DNA of 64,000 bases from Isoetes taiwanensis (taxonomy: Eukaryota; Streptophyta; Lycopodiopsida; Isoetales; Isoetaceae), in contig JAJEKV010000001.1 of NCBI GenBank assembly GCA_021234155.1, positions 26,275,189 through 26,339,188 on the forward strand. Direction: 5' to 3'. Position numbers and translations under genes: made by a program. Of the stretch, positions 49,776-58,567 are shown piece after piece. The notes beneath the pieces were generated by a model. That model saw only the letters and a program-made list of their open reading frames with translations, was not told the origin of the DNA and searched no databases. Position 1 is the first letter of the stretch. Each line of letters begins with the position of its first letter.

Positions 49776-52206
49776 CTATTGGTTCTTGTGGTACCACTCG
49801 AATACCAAAAGCCAAAAGCCATGTCTCAGACATAATATGGGCATAACTGGGGTTGCAGCAGATTCTATAGCGTCTCTAAAACAAATCCAATATCAATAGA
49901 GTCTGCAAATGAGGTTATAGATGATAATGTTTACCTCAAATGATGTGACAGACATGGAATGTGATACTGGTGACTGCGTTCTACTATCACAACTGGCAAC
50001 AATTTACCCTCCCATTTCAGACATCGTCCACAAAATGGACCTTCATCACCCTCTTCTTCTGCCTCAGGAAGCATTGGAAGTGCAGGATCTAAAGGAGTGT
50101 CATGGCCACTACGTTCAGAAAAAATCTTAAATCTTTGCATTCGAGGTTGTAGCTCCGGCAGTAAGGCTTCACATGCCTTTAGCTCAATTTCAGTCTTTGC
50201 TAGTTCCTTATTCAATTGATTCAGCCCAGGCAACACTGTACCATTTAGCTCTTCATCCTTTAGTTTGCTTACAACCCGAATACCCTCTGTTGCTTTCGGA
50301 TTTGCTATCATGATTGACTGCCATCTGTGCAAATCAGCTCTAATTTCTGATGCTTTATGCTCCATCAACTCAATCTTTCTATTGATATCAGTTTTTCTAT
50401 CCTCGTTTGCTTGCAATCGTTGCTTGCATCTATCAAACCTAGCTGATGTTGCAGCCAACCATTCCTTCACAAGTCTGCCATAGTCTGCAAAATAGAATAG
50501 AATAGAATAGAATACATTAATGTCCCTTGTGCCGTAAGGCCCCTGGACTTGTGTAGCATGGGCGAGCTCCCCAGAAGGGTGCTACTAGCACATCACGCTG
50601 TTATGATGTAGCCTTTTCTGAAGGCTGACTTTTTTCTTTTAATACCAGCATCCCGCTTTACCTCGGCTTCTTGGCCATGCAGTGATGCGTCGTTATCAAT
50701 CAGCTTTTAGCTGAGCAATTTGTGTGAGGCTATATGACCCATTTTGTACAGCTCATAACGACGTATATATGTTAGCCTCCTAACATAATAAGCCACATAC
50801 TGATGGAAGACCACAATCACACACCACACAACACAAGGTACTCTCTACACACCGCACCACACAATACAGTACACACCACACAACACGTTGCACACACCAC
50901 ACAACATAGGTTGCACTATCACCACTATTGGTGGCACAATAACCTACACCACACCACACACCACACAATACAGTACACACCACACAACACGCTGCATGCA
51001 CTACACAACATAGGCTGTACTATCACCACTACTGGCGGCACAAAACCTACACCACACCACACGCCACACAATATAGTACACACCATACGAGACGTTGCAC
51101 ATACCACACAACATTCACCACTATTGGGGGCACAAAACTTACACCACACCGCACACTACACACCATACAACACACTTCACACACCACACAACATTCACCA
51201 CTATTTGCGGCACAAAACCTACCACACACCACACCACACAGTACATCCAACACGACACGGTGCATACACCACAAAACATTCACCATTATTGGCAGCACAA
51301 TAACTTACACCACACCACACACCATACCACACAGTACATACCATACAACACGGTGCATACACCACACAACATAGGCTGCACTATCACCATTATTGGCGGC
51401 AACCTGCACCACACTATACTGGTACACCACACCTCACTTGCTACTACTATCACCCCACATATGCCACGCGCCACAATGTAACAACACTATTAGCACCATT
51501 GGCAGCACAACACCTCACTCCACCACGACGGAGACACACCACACCACAAATGCTAGCATTATTCTCATTACTACACCACAAACAACATGCCAACAACTCA
51601 CCACTCACTAGAACACACATACCTCATCTATCATTGTGGCATCCATTGCACGAAATGCCCCACAGATGGTATCATAGAGACACAACATGATAATACAGTC
51701 AACAAGATGCAAAATGGTAGTAGACATACCTAATTCTTGAAGTGGATTTGAGGTTACCTTTTCTGTGTTGATAGAAACAATCTAGGTCAAGCTTGAGATT
51801 TTTTTCTGTTGTAACACAACTAATAATTGAACATACCTGCAATGGCATGTTTTGGTCTCAGAACATTGCTCTGCTTTTTAGTTTTGAATGTGAGTTCAGA
51901 TTGAATGTGTCTAGAGGAACCTGATTTAGTTTTTTCCCTATCATCTTCATCATCCCTGTCACTTTTACTATTTTCTTCCTGCGCAGGTTGGGTTTGTCTA
52001 TGCTTTCTCTTGGGTCTAGAAGAACTGGCCTCTGCTTTCTCATCGGGAGTTCTATAATAATCCAAGAAGCTCTTCCAATTAACAGCCTCCCCCTTTATAT
52101 GCAGATAATAAGCCACTGCCCAGGTTCCAGGAGTCATTCCACCCCATGTATATGGCTTCCCCTGTAATTCTTTTGTAAATTTGCATGAACTCTTTGTATT
52201 GTTCAT
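49776..52206 (-). CDS. Coiled-coil, Cys/His-rich protein of unknown family (three exons, about 339 aa)
   Basis: Exons 51837-52206, 49935-50484 and 49776-49875 join with GT-AG introns and matching phases. The N-terminus has YTWGGMTPGTWAVAYYL and EAVNWKSFLDYY, then a charged linker (EENSKSDRDDEDDREK). Exon 2 is a long coiled coil (RFDRCKQRLQANEDRK, ELAKTEIELKACEALLPEL) ending in CGRCLKW and HQYHIPCLSHH, a possible zinc site. Oddities: an upstream exon-like frame (52283-52404, MESELNATGYTTK) has an in-frame TAG, and the frame best continuing it (KNLNNEQYKEFMQIYKR) shifts by one base inside exon 1. Exon 3 reads more convincingly in another frame (RYRICCNPSYAHIMSETW). It may be a decaying gene rather than an intact one. 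The 1.35-kb first intron is full of repeats. Confidence 0.5.
50485..50770 (-). mobile_element. SINE-like insertion with LINE-style tail and (TATTC)n
   Basis: The minus strand ends AAGTCCAGGGGCCTTACGGC, then ACAAGGGACATTAATGTA and a (TTCTA)n run (50487-50512). The tail architecture (GTCC, GGCC, 4-nt loop, GGC, GGAC, then a short tandem repeat) parallels the LINE/SINE tails elsewhere but with different sequence. The body (to about 50770) has no coding potential. The polymerase III boxes are not convincing. It sits directly at the acceptor of the coiled-coil gene's first intron. Confidence 0.45.
50800..51560. repeat. ACCACACA-rich minisatellite, units of 80-106 bp
   Basis: Seven units marked by ACTATTGGYGGCACAA-type phrases at about 50930, 51034, 51127, 51207, 51291, 51395 and 51501. 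They are separated by CACACCACACAACA-rich sequence. Long frames across it (for example 50803-51303) are low-complexity by-products. It lies in the first intron of the coiled-coil gene. Confidence 0.9.
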
Positions 52207-52627
52207 TGTTCAGATTCTTTAACCTGTACAAGAAATATATGCCTTAATTTTTCAGTTTGAACAAACATTTGGGGGAAAATACCTGTAGCCAGATTTATTT
52301 GGAACTTTGTCACCCTAAAGCTTCTTTAGATCTTCATGGGACACAATCTTTTGTTTGAGAAGAGATTTCGTCGTGTAACCAGTGGCATTCAATTCTGACT
52401 CCATTAGAGTTTAATCGACAAGAAGCGGCAAAAAAACAGAAGAAGAGGTGATTATTTCCTAATTCGAAATGAGGGATAATGACGTGGCATAAAAAATAAC
52501 AGACGCTCATTAATTCGCACTCCTGCAATGATTTCCACTGGAGCAATTGGGTTTGGAACAATGATGTAACTTCAAGAAATTTGAATTCATTGTTTTGACC
52601 ATTTTGATATCAATGAGCATCCAGAAT

Positions 52628-53022
52628 CCAGTTTCAGAAAGTGAGTAAATCTAGAATGTAGAGTAGATGTGTGGGAATGCAAGCAGTTTCAGAAAGTGAG
52701 TAAATCTAGAATGTAGAGTAGATGTGTGGGAATGCAAGCAAAAGTTGGAATGCAAATAAATAGAACACATTCCGGAATTGAAAGTATGCCAACTGTCAAG
52801 ATCACATTGGAAGCCAAGGCAGAATGCCACCTAAGTGACATTTACGTTACAAAAATTTCCTTTCATGCGATTGTGACTTGTCAACCAGGCCTCCACGCCA
52901 GAATGTCCTTAAAAGAGCATCATTTTGTATATAAAAATAATATTCTTGAATGCAAAACGTTGCTAACACCTACAGATTTGCATTTATGCAAAACGTTGCT
53001 AACACCTACAGATTTGCATTTA
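52628..53022. repeat. Two small tandem duplications (55 bp and 36 bp)
   Basis: GTTTCAGAAAGTGAGTAAAT starts at 52631 and 52686 (period 55). TGCAAAACGTTGCTAACACC starts at 52951 and 52987 (period 36). Both are near-perfect and so recent. They lie in the spacer between the coiled-coil genes. Confidence 0.92.
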
Positions 53023-53157
53023 AGTTCTTTTGACATTGTTTGTTAACTTGAAATCAAAGAATTTCCAATCAATTACCAATGCGAACCCATTCTGTACTTA
53101 TTAACTTGATTGCCAAAAAATACATTGAAGATCCAGCACAGGTTCGTTTGCTAAGAA

Positions 53158-54107
53158 TTAATCGTCGGTATTTCCTTGCACAGAACAAATCAGAGTTTGC
53201 GCATTGCTTAGCCTGCAGCTCATGTCTTCGTTGAGAGAATCGATCGTTCTTAGCATTTGGATATCTTCCTCCCACTTTTCAACCTGCCTCTGATGCAATC
53301 TGCCAAACATAAGTTAAGGATTCTTATCTTATATCTTCTTTGCAAATTCCGGCATACAGATTGGAAGCATTCCTTATTTTTCTTTAAACTAAGAGATAAA
53401 GATTGGAAAATCTCTGCACCCGTCTATTAGGGAAATACAACATGTAAAACTTCCAGACTCAAGAAGCCCTGTTTGACATAAGTAAAGATAAAAAAATTTC
53501 TTCCCTCGAGAAATTCGGACATGTAAAACTTGAATCCTTAGACGAAAGACTACAAAAATAGCGTCATTCTGGATACTGCACAATCCCCTCTTCAAATGCA
53601 TTAGCAACCTCGACAAAGAAACCTTTTCCAGCTTCTAGTAATCCCGACACCTGAAATGGTGTGCCGGTAAGAATTCCAAACGAATTTTTAACACAAAAAG
53701 GATAGAAAATGAAAAAAGACCTGCTGAGTAAACTGCTCAATTTTCTGCCGAATCTGCTGAATGCGTTCTTCCACAGCTTCAGAATTGGCCGACGCGTCAA
53801 TAGGAGCGTCGTCTTCATGTGGATTTACATCTTCCAACATCTGATTTTCAGATCCTCCCATTTCTTGCTGGCTAGATTGAATAATATCATCATCGAAAGA
53901 AGATTTGAGCCTAGTTGAGCGGCGATCATCTGCATTAAATTTTTGGCGCTAGGGATGGAAGGATTATTGCGATGAATATAGAAAAAAGGGATGATCTTGA
54001 AGAAAAAGAAATGCAAAATTAAACACAGATACATGTTCTCTGCGCTTCTTGATGGATTCGAGGGAGATGGAAGGGGCCTCTGCTTCCGACTGCGTCGCCA
54101 TAGCCAT
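53158..54107 (-). CDS. Small acidic coiled-coil protein (four exons, 172 aa)
   Basis: Exons 54033-54107, 53721-53948, 53577-53650 and 53158-53299 total 519 nt. All introns are GT-AG and every junction keeps the frame (the split Gln codon CA|A joins exons 3 and 4). The start MAMATQSEAEAP has a possible alternative at the second Met. Residues about 1-75 are acidic and Ser-rich with a basic patch (SIKKRREH). Residues about 80-172 are helical with heptad-like spacing: VEERIQQIRQKIEQFTQQ, LLEAGKGFFVEVANAFEEG, HQRQVEKWEEDIQMLRTIDS and LNEDMSCRLSNAQTLI. No enzyme motif is seen. I do not recognise the family by name; a conserved plant coiled-coil protein is likely. With no lesion over four exons it looks like a functioning host gene, in contrast to the adjacent frames. 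Confidence 0.78.
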
Positions 54108-54876
54108 ATGGCTTATGGCAATGGTGCTTGTATCAATATAGCCGGATTGCCACGACAGTTTTACAGCTGGATAAATTCTTGCTGTCAAAATTGCTTGTTT
54201 TTTTGTTTTCTTTTTGGGTTGCCCCTAGGGGGGCAAACCCTTCCTTATGGGTTTGTGGCATATCCTAGGTATATGCTAGAATATACGTAGGATATGCTGG
54301 TGACTGCTCTAAACCCATTGTTCCCTGTAACCTGGCGGTTTCGTGCGTTCTGGATCGCGGATGTCCCAACTGGGTAACTGGCAGGGCAGACTGAAGCTCG
54401 AATCTGATGCTGGGCCCTATGCTTACGGATCTGATATGGTGGGATGCGGTGGGTTGGAAATATGGTTGTTCGATGCAACATGTTGAGACATCTTAATGCC
54501 TAAGGTTTCACGGCCCTATCATTCAAAGATCAAGAAGATTTAAGGAAGGAATTGTATCAATGTAAATGCTTCATATCGCTGAACTTTGGCATCTTGCTTG
54601 AAACACTCTGGTAAGATATTTTTCAGACCCAACAATGAATCTGATTTTTTGCTGATAATCTTGTGAATTTTGTTTGCTAAACGAAGACAATTGTAAGGAA
54701 AGATCTATCAATAGATTGCGATTTGTTGGTTCAGAACTCCTCGAATGGGTATTAATAGAAGATCATTTCAAGGTTATGTGTATTTGAGATGGACCTTGAG
54801 TTTCTATGTCTGAAGCTCTTTGGTATTACATTAAATCTGTTGAAAGATGGGAAAGATGAATTATGGACTCACGTGG
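54108..54876. other. Upstream region of the coiled-coil gene
   Basis: Probable promoter of the minus-strand gene. Contains the palindrome-like GGGTTGCCCCTAGG and GGGGCAAACCC at 54216-54241 and a TATCCTAGGTATATGCTAGA inverted motif near 54260-54285. No gene recognised. Confidence 0.35.
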
Positions 54877-55772
54877 TCAACAGACTTGAGGATGCAGAAG
54901 AGTTGGGTAATCCAAAATACCTGCAAGCGCAGGAGCTAATGTCTGTTCATATTCAAAAGATCTAGAATAAGTCAAGCGAATGCGAGGGGCAGGAGCAATG
55001 GCTTGAAGAGGTGGAAGCTGCCACTTTAATGACAAATAAAGTGGATAGTGATCAGATTTTATCTCCTCATCTCTATGCCTTGTGCCAATTCGAAAGTCTG
55101 AAATGAGATCCAAGGCTTGCACTTGGGAAATGACATAATCAACAACACTAGTACCACCACCCTGCCTATCCTGTCTGCATGTAATACCTTTAGAGTGTGG
55201 CCATTGCTCTAAGCCATTACAAAGTACCATCTCAAAGACTTCACACAACTGGATGAGCTTCCTTCCAAATGTTGAGACGGGTTTGTTAGCATCAGGCGAT
55301 GAACGTGGAAAGACTGTATCATGAGCAGACATCCATAAAGGGTCACGGACATCCTCAAGTATGAGTTGAGCAGCTTGCATTTCAGCAGTGCGAGCATTGA
55401 AATCACCAAGAAGAATAACATGCCCCAACTGTTTGAATTGGGCAATGTCATCATAAAGATCATCATAGGGATCACTGCGAGCGACATCATATTCATCATA
55501 AAAAGGTGATGATGTAGGTGGAAAGTAACAGGCAGCAACAAAAATGGTACTACTATTGTAGCAATGAAGTTTGATCCACATGTAGCGATTATATCTATCA
55601 GCTTTATGAAGCGTGATATATGGGGCAAGGGCATCCTTGAAATAGCAAGCAACTCCACCGCAACCTCGTTGCCCATGACATTCATTAAATAATGAAAAGA
55701 ATTGATAGCCTGTAAAATGAGGTAGCCGTTTGGCTGAATGCTCCCACGTTTCCATGAGCAGAAGGATATCCA
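54877..55772 (-). mobile_element. LINE endonuclease domain fragment (-)
   Basis: One long open frame with the endonuclease/exonuclease/phosphatase signature: ILLLMETWEHSAKRLPHF, GCGGVACYFKDALAP, VILLGDFNARTAEM, GGTSVVDYVIS, RHRDEEIKSDHYPLYLSLKW. It resembles the 14-17-kb LINE but is open over almost 300 codons, so it is younger or under less decay. The N-terminal strand and the whole RT are absent. The upstream side ends exactly where an LTR-like sequence begins, at the ATG of MDILLLMETW. Confidence 0.88.
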
Positions 55773-56090
55773 TTGTGACGCTCCCTGCTAAACGTACGGC
55801 GCCCGGCCGTACACTCGGCAAGAAATCCCCCATCTGGCTCAACAACCACATGGGCCCTTCGTCTACCCCGCACTCTGAGGTGACTCTTAGTGCGGGAAGG
55901 GAACACGAAGGTGTCTTGCGCGCCCTTCCCCTATGGGCTCCTATAACAGCGGAAGCGATAACACGTCAGAACTAGCATCAACATATACAAATACTACCCC
56001 GAAGGGTAGTGCATCACTCATAATCCAAGGCAAAGATGATAATCACAAACCATAAAACATGAGAGCTCCTACCCCGGCTCAGACTCGTAA
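55773..56090 (+). mobile_element. LTR-like fragment (TGTGACG start)
   Basis: Starts TGTGACGCTCCCTGCTAAAC with a GTACGGCGCCCGGCCGTAC palindrome, GC-richer than its surroundings. The start resembles that of the gypsy LTR at 62648 but the body differs. The right edge was placed where PPR-coding sequence resumes and is uncertain. No target duplication seen. Confidence 0.35.
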
Positions 56091-56095
56091 GGAGG

Positions 56096-57235
56096 ATGAC
56101 TGACCGGCTAGGCCTCAAGATAGAGCAGACCGAGTCATCTGATATTATACTAGGAAATGCCCTAATAAATATGTATGATAAGTGTGTAAACCTCGAGGAT
56201 GCTTGCATCATGTTTAATACAATGTGTCAGAAAGATATTATTTCCTGGACTGCAATAATTGCAGCATTTGTTCACATGGTCTAGATGAGAGAGCTCTCAT
56301 ACTCTTCCAAAAACGCAGTTTGAAATTACAGATATAAATGAGGCTGCTTTTGTTAGCATTCTTGGAGCATCTGTCAACTTGAAGGCACTGGGAGCAGGTA
56401 GACTGGTCCATGCACGTATAATTGTCAGTAAGCAGGACATGCAAACTATTGTTGGGAATGTTTTGTCAATATGTATGGTAAATGCAGCAGTCTAGAAGAT
56501 GCATGCGTGCAATTTGATAGAATGCTTGAAAGGGATCCAGTCTCATGGAATGCTATCATCTCCAAACAGAATGCACGAAGTTGGATAACTTCACTTTTGT
56601 AACTCTTCTGGATGCTTGTGCCAACGCTTCACTTTTGGCACAGAGAAAGCTGCTTCATAGCTTTATTGCTAGTAATGGTCTGGAATTTGACGTTGTTGTT
56701 GGCAATGCACTTGTGAACATGTATAGCAAGTAGGGAATCTGCAGGATGCACAACTAATATTTGATAAGATGCATATATGTAATGTGATGAGTTGGATAGC
56801 TATTACAGTAGCTTGCACACGGCATGGGCATGCTAAAGACGCTATCAACCTCTTTAGGGAAATGCAGGTAGATGGCGTGCAACTAGATAACGTGACCTTT
56901 CTTAGTATTCCTGGTGCATGTGATAGCCCACTTCCTGGTAGAATGGTTTATGCGCGAAGTGTTGTTAATGCTTTTCAGTCCGATGTTGTTGTGGGAAACA
57001 CACTTCTAAACATATACAATAAGCGTGGAAGCTTAGAGGATGCTAGGGACGTATTTCAAAATATAGAAGCAAGGAACTTAGTCTCATGGAATACTATGAT
57101 TGCAGCATATCTGCAAATTGGGCATGCATTAGGGGCCCTTGATTGATTCTTTTCATCACATTCTTGGTGCTTGTGCAGACCTCTCAGCCTTGAGGAAGGT
57201 AGATTAGTTCATTGCTTCTCTATTCTTGCAGCAAA
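56096..57235 (+). pseudogene. PPR protein pseudogene (PLS-like repeats)
   Basis: Broken run of pentatricopeptide repeats: NALINMYDKCVNLEDACIMF and DIISWTAIIAAF (56141-56275), VNMYGKCSSLEDACVQFDRM with PVSWNAIIS (56465-56560), NFTFVTLLDACANASLL and VGNALVNMYSK (56580-56733), MSWIAITVACTRHGHAKDA and LFREMQVDGVQLDNVTFLSI (56785-56910), VGNTLLNIYNKRGSLEDARD and LVSWNTMIAAYLQIGHALGA (56985-57143). Such proteins edit or process organelle RNAs. Stops and frameshifts between blocks, and no C-terminal E or DYW domain, show a dead fragment. Confidence 0.88.
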
Positions 57236-57894
57236 TGTTGTAGAAGAACAACTAATGGAGTTCAAAGACCTTAGAGATAAAGAAGATGCTGATAGAAAAA
57301 CGTGGGCTGCATCGACATCTCAAATGGAAAAGGAAGTCCAGATTAGGGTGGTCATTCTGGTACTTTACAGTGTCCTTTCTTATTACAGTTCTCTGAAACA
57401 TAAATGCTTGTTAAGAAATTCAAAGAAACATTTGTTCACAACTACCATTAACATTATTAACACAAACCATTGCATTTAACACATTTAAATTAAAATCCCC
57501 CTTAAACCCCTTTTGGTTTGGGTGCATATTCACACGGGGGGTTACTCCGGGCAACCATGGAGAGGTGTCTCTTACCAAGTAAGCCAATGATAATGTATTA
57601 GAGCTAGTAAAAAAACACCATTTTATTGCTATTTAGAAAGACTTTTACGCCAAGTTCCTCTGTCGTCGAGATTTTCCTCCTTGTATGTACTACTATGATT
57701 TAGGCACGATGTCCATTCTCAACTCTCCATTATATCAAAAGAATTCAATTTTTTAAAAAGAATAAATTGTTGTAGAACATGCATAAAGCCCTTTGGAAGA
57801 TCTTTGTTTTTCTTTTTGTTCCGAATAGAGGAGGAAAGTTATGTAACTGTGTAAAACATAGTAGCTAAAAGAGTAACTTATTAAGATAACTTAC
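57236..57894. other. Gap without recognised gene
   Basis: The frame that leaves the PPR relic continues as an acidic peptide (LMEFKDLRDKEDADRK) with no match. The rest is AT-rich. Confidence 0.3.
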
Positions 57895-58567
57895 CCAACC
57901 CTCAAAACTTGGAGCGTATTGGATAATCCGCTCATCAGACATTGCTACAGGGTAAAGCTCTTTACACCTTTCCCAGGTATGCATGTTTAATTGTTCCATC
58001 AAACATGTTTGATATGTTATGACGTTCTTTTGGCTTAAAAAAAAACAAAAAAAGGGAACAAAAGAAATTAGAAATCTTATTCCAGAATACACAACAGGTG
58101 TTTACAAAGCAACTAAAATAGGAATGTGAGAAGGAAAGTGTATTCTGGAATATACTTTTGCTAGTCAAGAAACAAAAAAAGGGAACAAAAGAAATTAGAA
58201 ATCTTATTCTAGAATACACAACAGGTGTTTACAAAGCAACTAAAATAGGAATGTGAGAAGGAAAGTGTATTCTGGAATATACTTTTGCTAGTCAAGAACT
58301 GGAATACACTTTTGCTATTCGAGAATGGCATGGTGTATTCCAAAATACAATTTTGCTCATCTCGAAAGCACTTGTCAGTGGCCAAAGGCAAACTTACTTG
58401 TGCAACTCTTTCGACATTTCTTTTAGGGTAAACTCCTTGTCTACCACTTTCTGCAACAACCTTTCTAACAAATCCATGCCCGTGAAGCCCTGCATTTCAC
58501 TCCAGATGGCTATAGTCATTTCTTTTTTGGGGACGTAGGAGCCTTTCCTTCCCCAGGTTAGCAGTAT
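57895..58567 (-). CDS. Two exons of an unrecognised gene
   Basis: An exon-like frame ending at 58398 (SYVPKKEMTIAIWSEMQGF, LLERLLQKVVDKEFTLKEM) has donor CAA|GTAAGT. A second exon 57895-58033 (VITYQTCLMEQLNMHTWERC, IIQYAPSFEGW) has a poly-pyrimidine acceptor and donor TGG|GTAAGT. The phases join (AA|C codon), which supports a genuine transcript. Family unknown. The intron carries the 127-bp tandem duplication. The 5' side is cut by the gypsy element; exons further downstream were not found. Confidence 0.42.
58047..58300. repeat. 127-bp tandem duplication
   Basis: GGGAACAAAAGAAATTAGAA starts at 58054 and 58181. The copies are almost identical through AACAGGTGTTTACAAAGCAA and TTCTGGAATATACTTTTGC. 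One C/T difference was noted. Confidence 0.95.

Noticed and set aside
50803-51303. 166-codon frame rich in His and Thr
   Set aside because: Direct by-product of the ACCACACA minisatellite; repeats in several frames on both strands.
41300-53150. Terminal inverted repeats for one large element carrying transposase, phosphatase and Ulp1 frames
   Set aside because: Eye comparison of 41.3-42.3 kb with 52.2-53.1 kb gave no convincing inverted match, so ends are not claimed.
54216-54242. GGGTTGCCCC...GGGGCAAACCC as a second hAT terminus
   Set aside because: It is a local palindrome, lacks the CAG end, and has no partner or 8-bp duplication.
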